Shown: positions 4,855 through 5,198 of the stretch, one piece after another
Position numbering within the stretch: position 1 is the stretch's first letter
Layout of the letters: each line of letters begins with the position of its first letter
Origin: DASWRT01 sp036403035
GTDB lineage: Bacteria; Pseudomonadota; Alphaproteobacteria; ATCC43930; CGMCC-115725
Direction of reading: 5' to 3'
Length of the DNA stretch: 5,198 nt
Assembly (NCBI GenBank): GCA_036403035.1
Contig: DASWRT010000304.1
Span: 1 to 5,198 of the forward strand
Notes under the pieces: generated by a model
What the model was told of the DNA's origin: nothing
Seen by the model: the letters and a program-made list of their open reading frames with translations, nothing else
Databases searched by the model: none
Position numbers and translations under genes: made by a program

Positions 4855-5198
4855 ATGAGTTTGGTCAGCCACGCGACTAACCCGGAAGCGTCTTCCATTT
4901 GCGCGGACGGCAGCAACTCGCTCCATATCGACTCCGCCGCTGCAGGGGTGTCACAGCGCAGCCGCGCCAGTACGCCACACCGACTCCTCGTCAGTGCTGC
5001 TGCCGTCGCCTATTTCGGCACTCTGGCAGGCGCGTCCGTCGGGTGGATCGCCGCCGACATTCGGGAGATTGGCCGACACGCGTGCGGCGCCCAATGCATA
5101 GCCGGCCTTCTCCAAAGCGCCGCAGTCTTCGCCTTCTACGCACTGCTCGTCGTGCTGGTCTCATCCCGAATCGCGCCGAAGAACAACGCTGCGGGACT
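4855..5198 (+). CDS. Hypothetical membrane protein with two predicted helices, N-terminal part (runs off right edge)
   Basis: I do not recognise this frame. It reads 114 codons from ATG at 4855 to the window end without a stop, divergent from the pilin gene. AGGTGA (4845-4850), 4 bases before the ATG, is a fair Shine-Dalgarno sequence. Residues 1-43 are polar (Ser/Ala-rich, then basic QRSRASTPHR). Hydrophobic segments lie at about 44-68 and 82-103, joined by a short loop with two Cys (Cys77 and Cys81, in CGAQC). Both termini of the helix pair carry basic residues, which by the positive-inside rule puts them in the cytoplasm and agrees with real protein. The frame is also open upstream to a GTG at 4774, which lacks a ribosome binding site. 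Codon third positions are less GC-biased than in the cpa genes. It could be an unrelated neighbour, an accessory pilus gene or a chance frame. Confidence 0.5.
   Translation, partial: MSLVSHATNPEASSICADGSNSLHIDSAAAGVSQRSRASTPHRLLVSAAAVAYFGTLAGASVGWIAADIREIGRHACGAQCIAGLLQSAAVFAFYALLVVLVSSRIAPKNNAAG

Overview
The window is a minus-strand Tad/Flp (type IVb) pilus locus of the alphaproteobacterial cpa type. In transcription order (right to left) it holds a small Flp pilin, prepilin peptidase CpaA, CpaB, secretin CpaC, lipoprotein CpaD and the first 188 codons of CpaE, which runs off the left edge. High-GC coding sequence, the pilA-cpaABCDE order and the protein motifs all suggest an alphaproteobacterium, possibly a sphingomonad; the genus cannot be fixed from the sequence. 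The remaining Tad genes usually found in such loci (cpaF, tadB, tadC and others) would lie beyond position 1.

Layout: 1-564 cpaE (partial); 573-1433 cpaD; 1430-2902 cpaC; 2902-3765 cpaB; 3779-4273 cpaA; 4274-4373 a pilin/cpaA spacer with two strong stem-loops; 4374-4544 the pilin gene; 4545-4854 an AT-rich control region; 4855-5198 the start of a divergent plus-strand frame for an unrecognised two-helix membrane protein. cpaA to cpaE are packed with a 13-base gap, a 1-base overlap, a 4-base overlap and an 8-base gap, so they are almost certainly one transcriptional unit.

Working model: the pilin precursor is inserted in the inner membrane and cut by CpaA. Pilin is polymerised by machinery encoded outside the window, placed in the cell by CpaE, and extruded through the CpaC outer-membrane channel with CpaB and CpaD as periplasmic and outer-membrane partners. 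Two tandem hairpins just after the pilin gene probably let much more pilin than assembly protein be made from one promoter.

I found no mobile element, CRISPR array, tRNA or rRNA. The locus is a known system. The points most worth a second look are in the control region (two near-CtrA boxes, a start codon buried in an inverted repeat), in the almost uncharged mature pilin, in CpaE (complete receiver residues next to a lysine-free P-loop), and in the divergent unknown frame.
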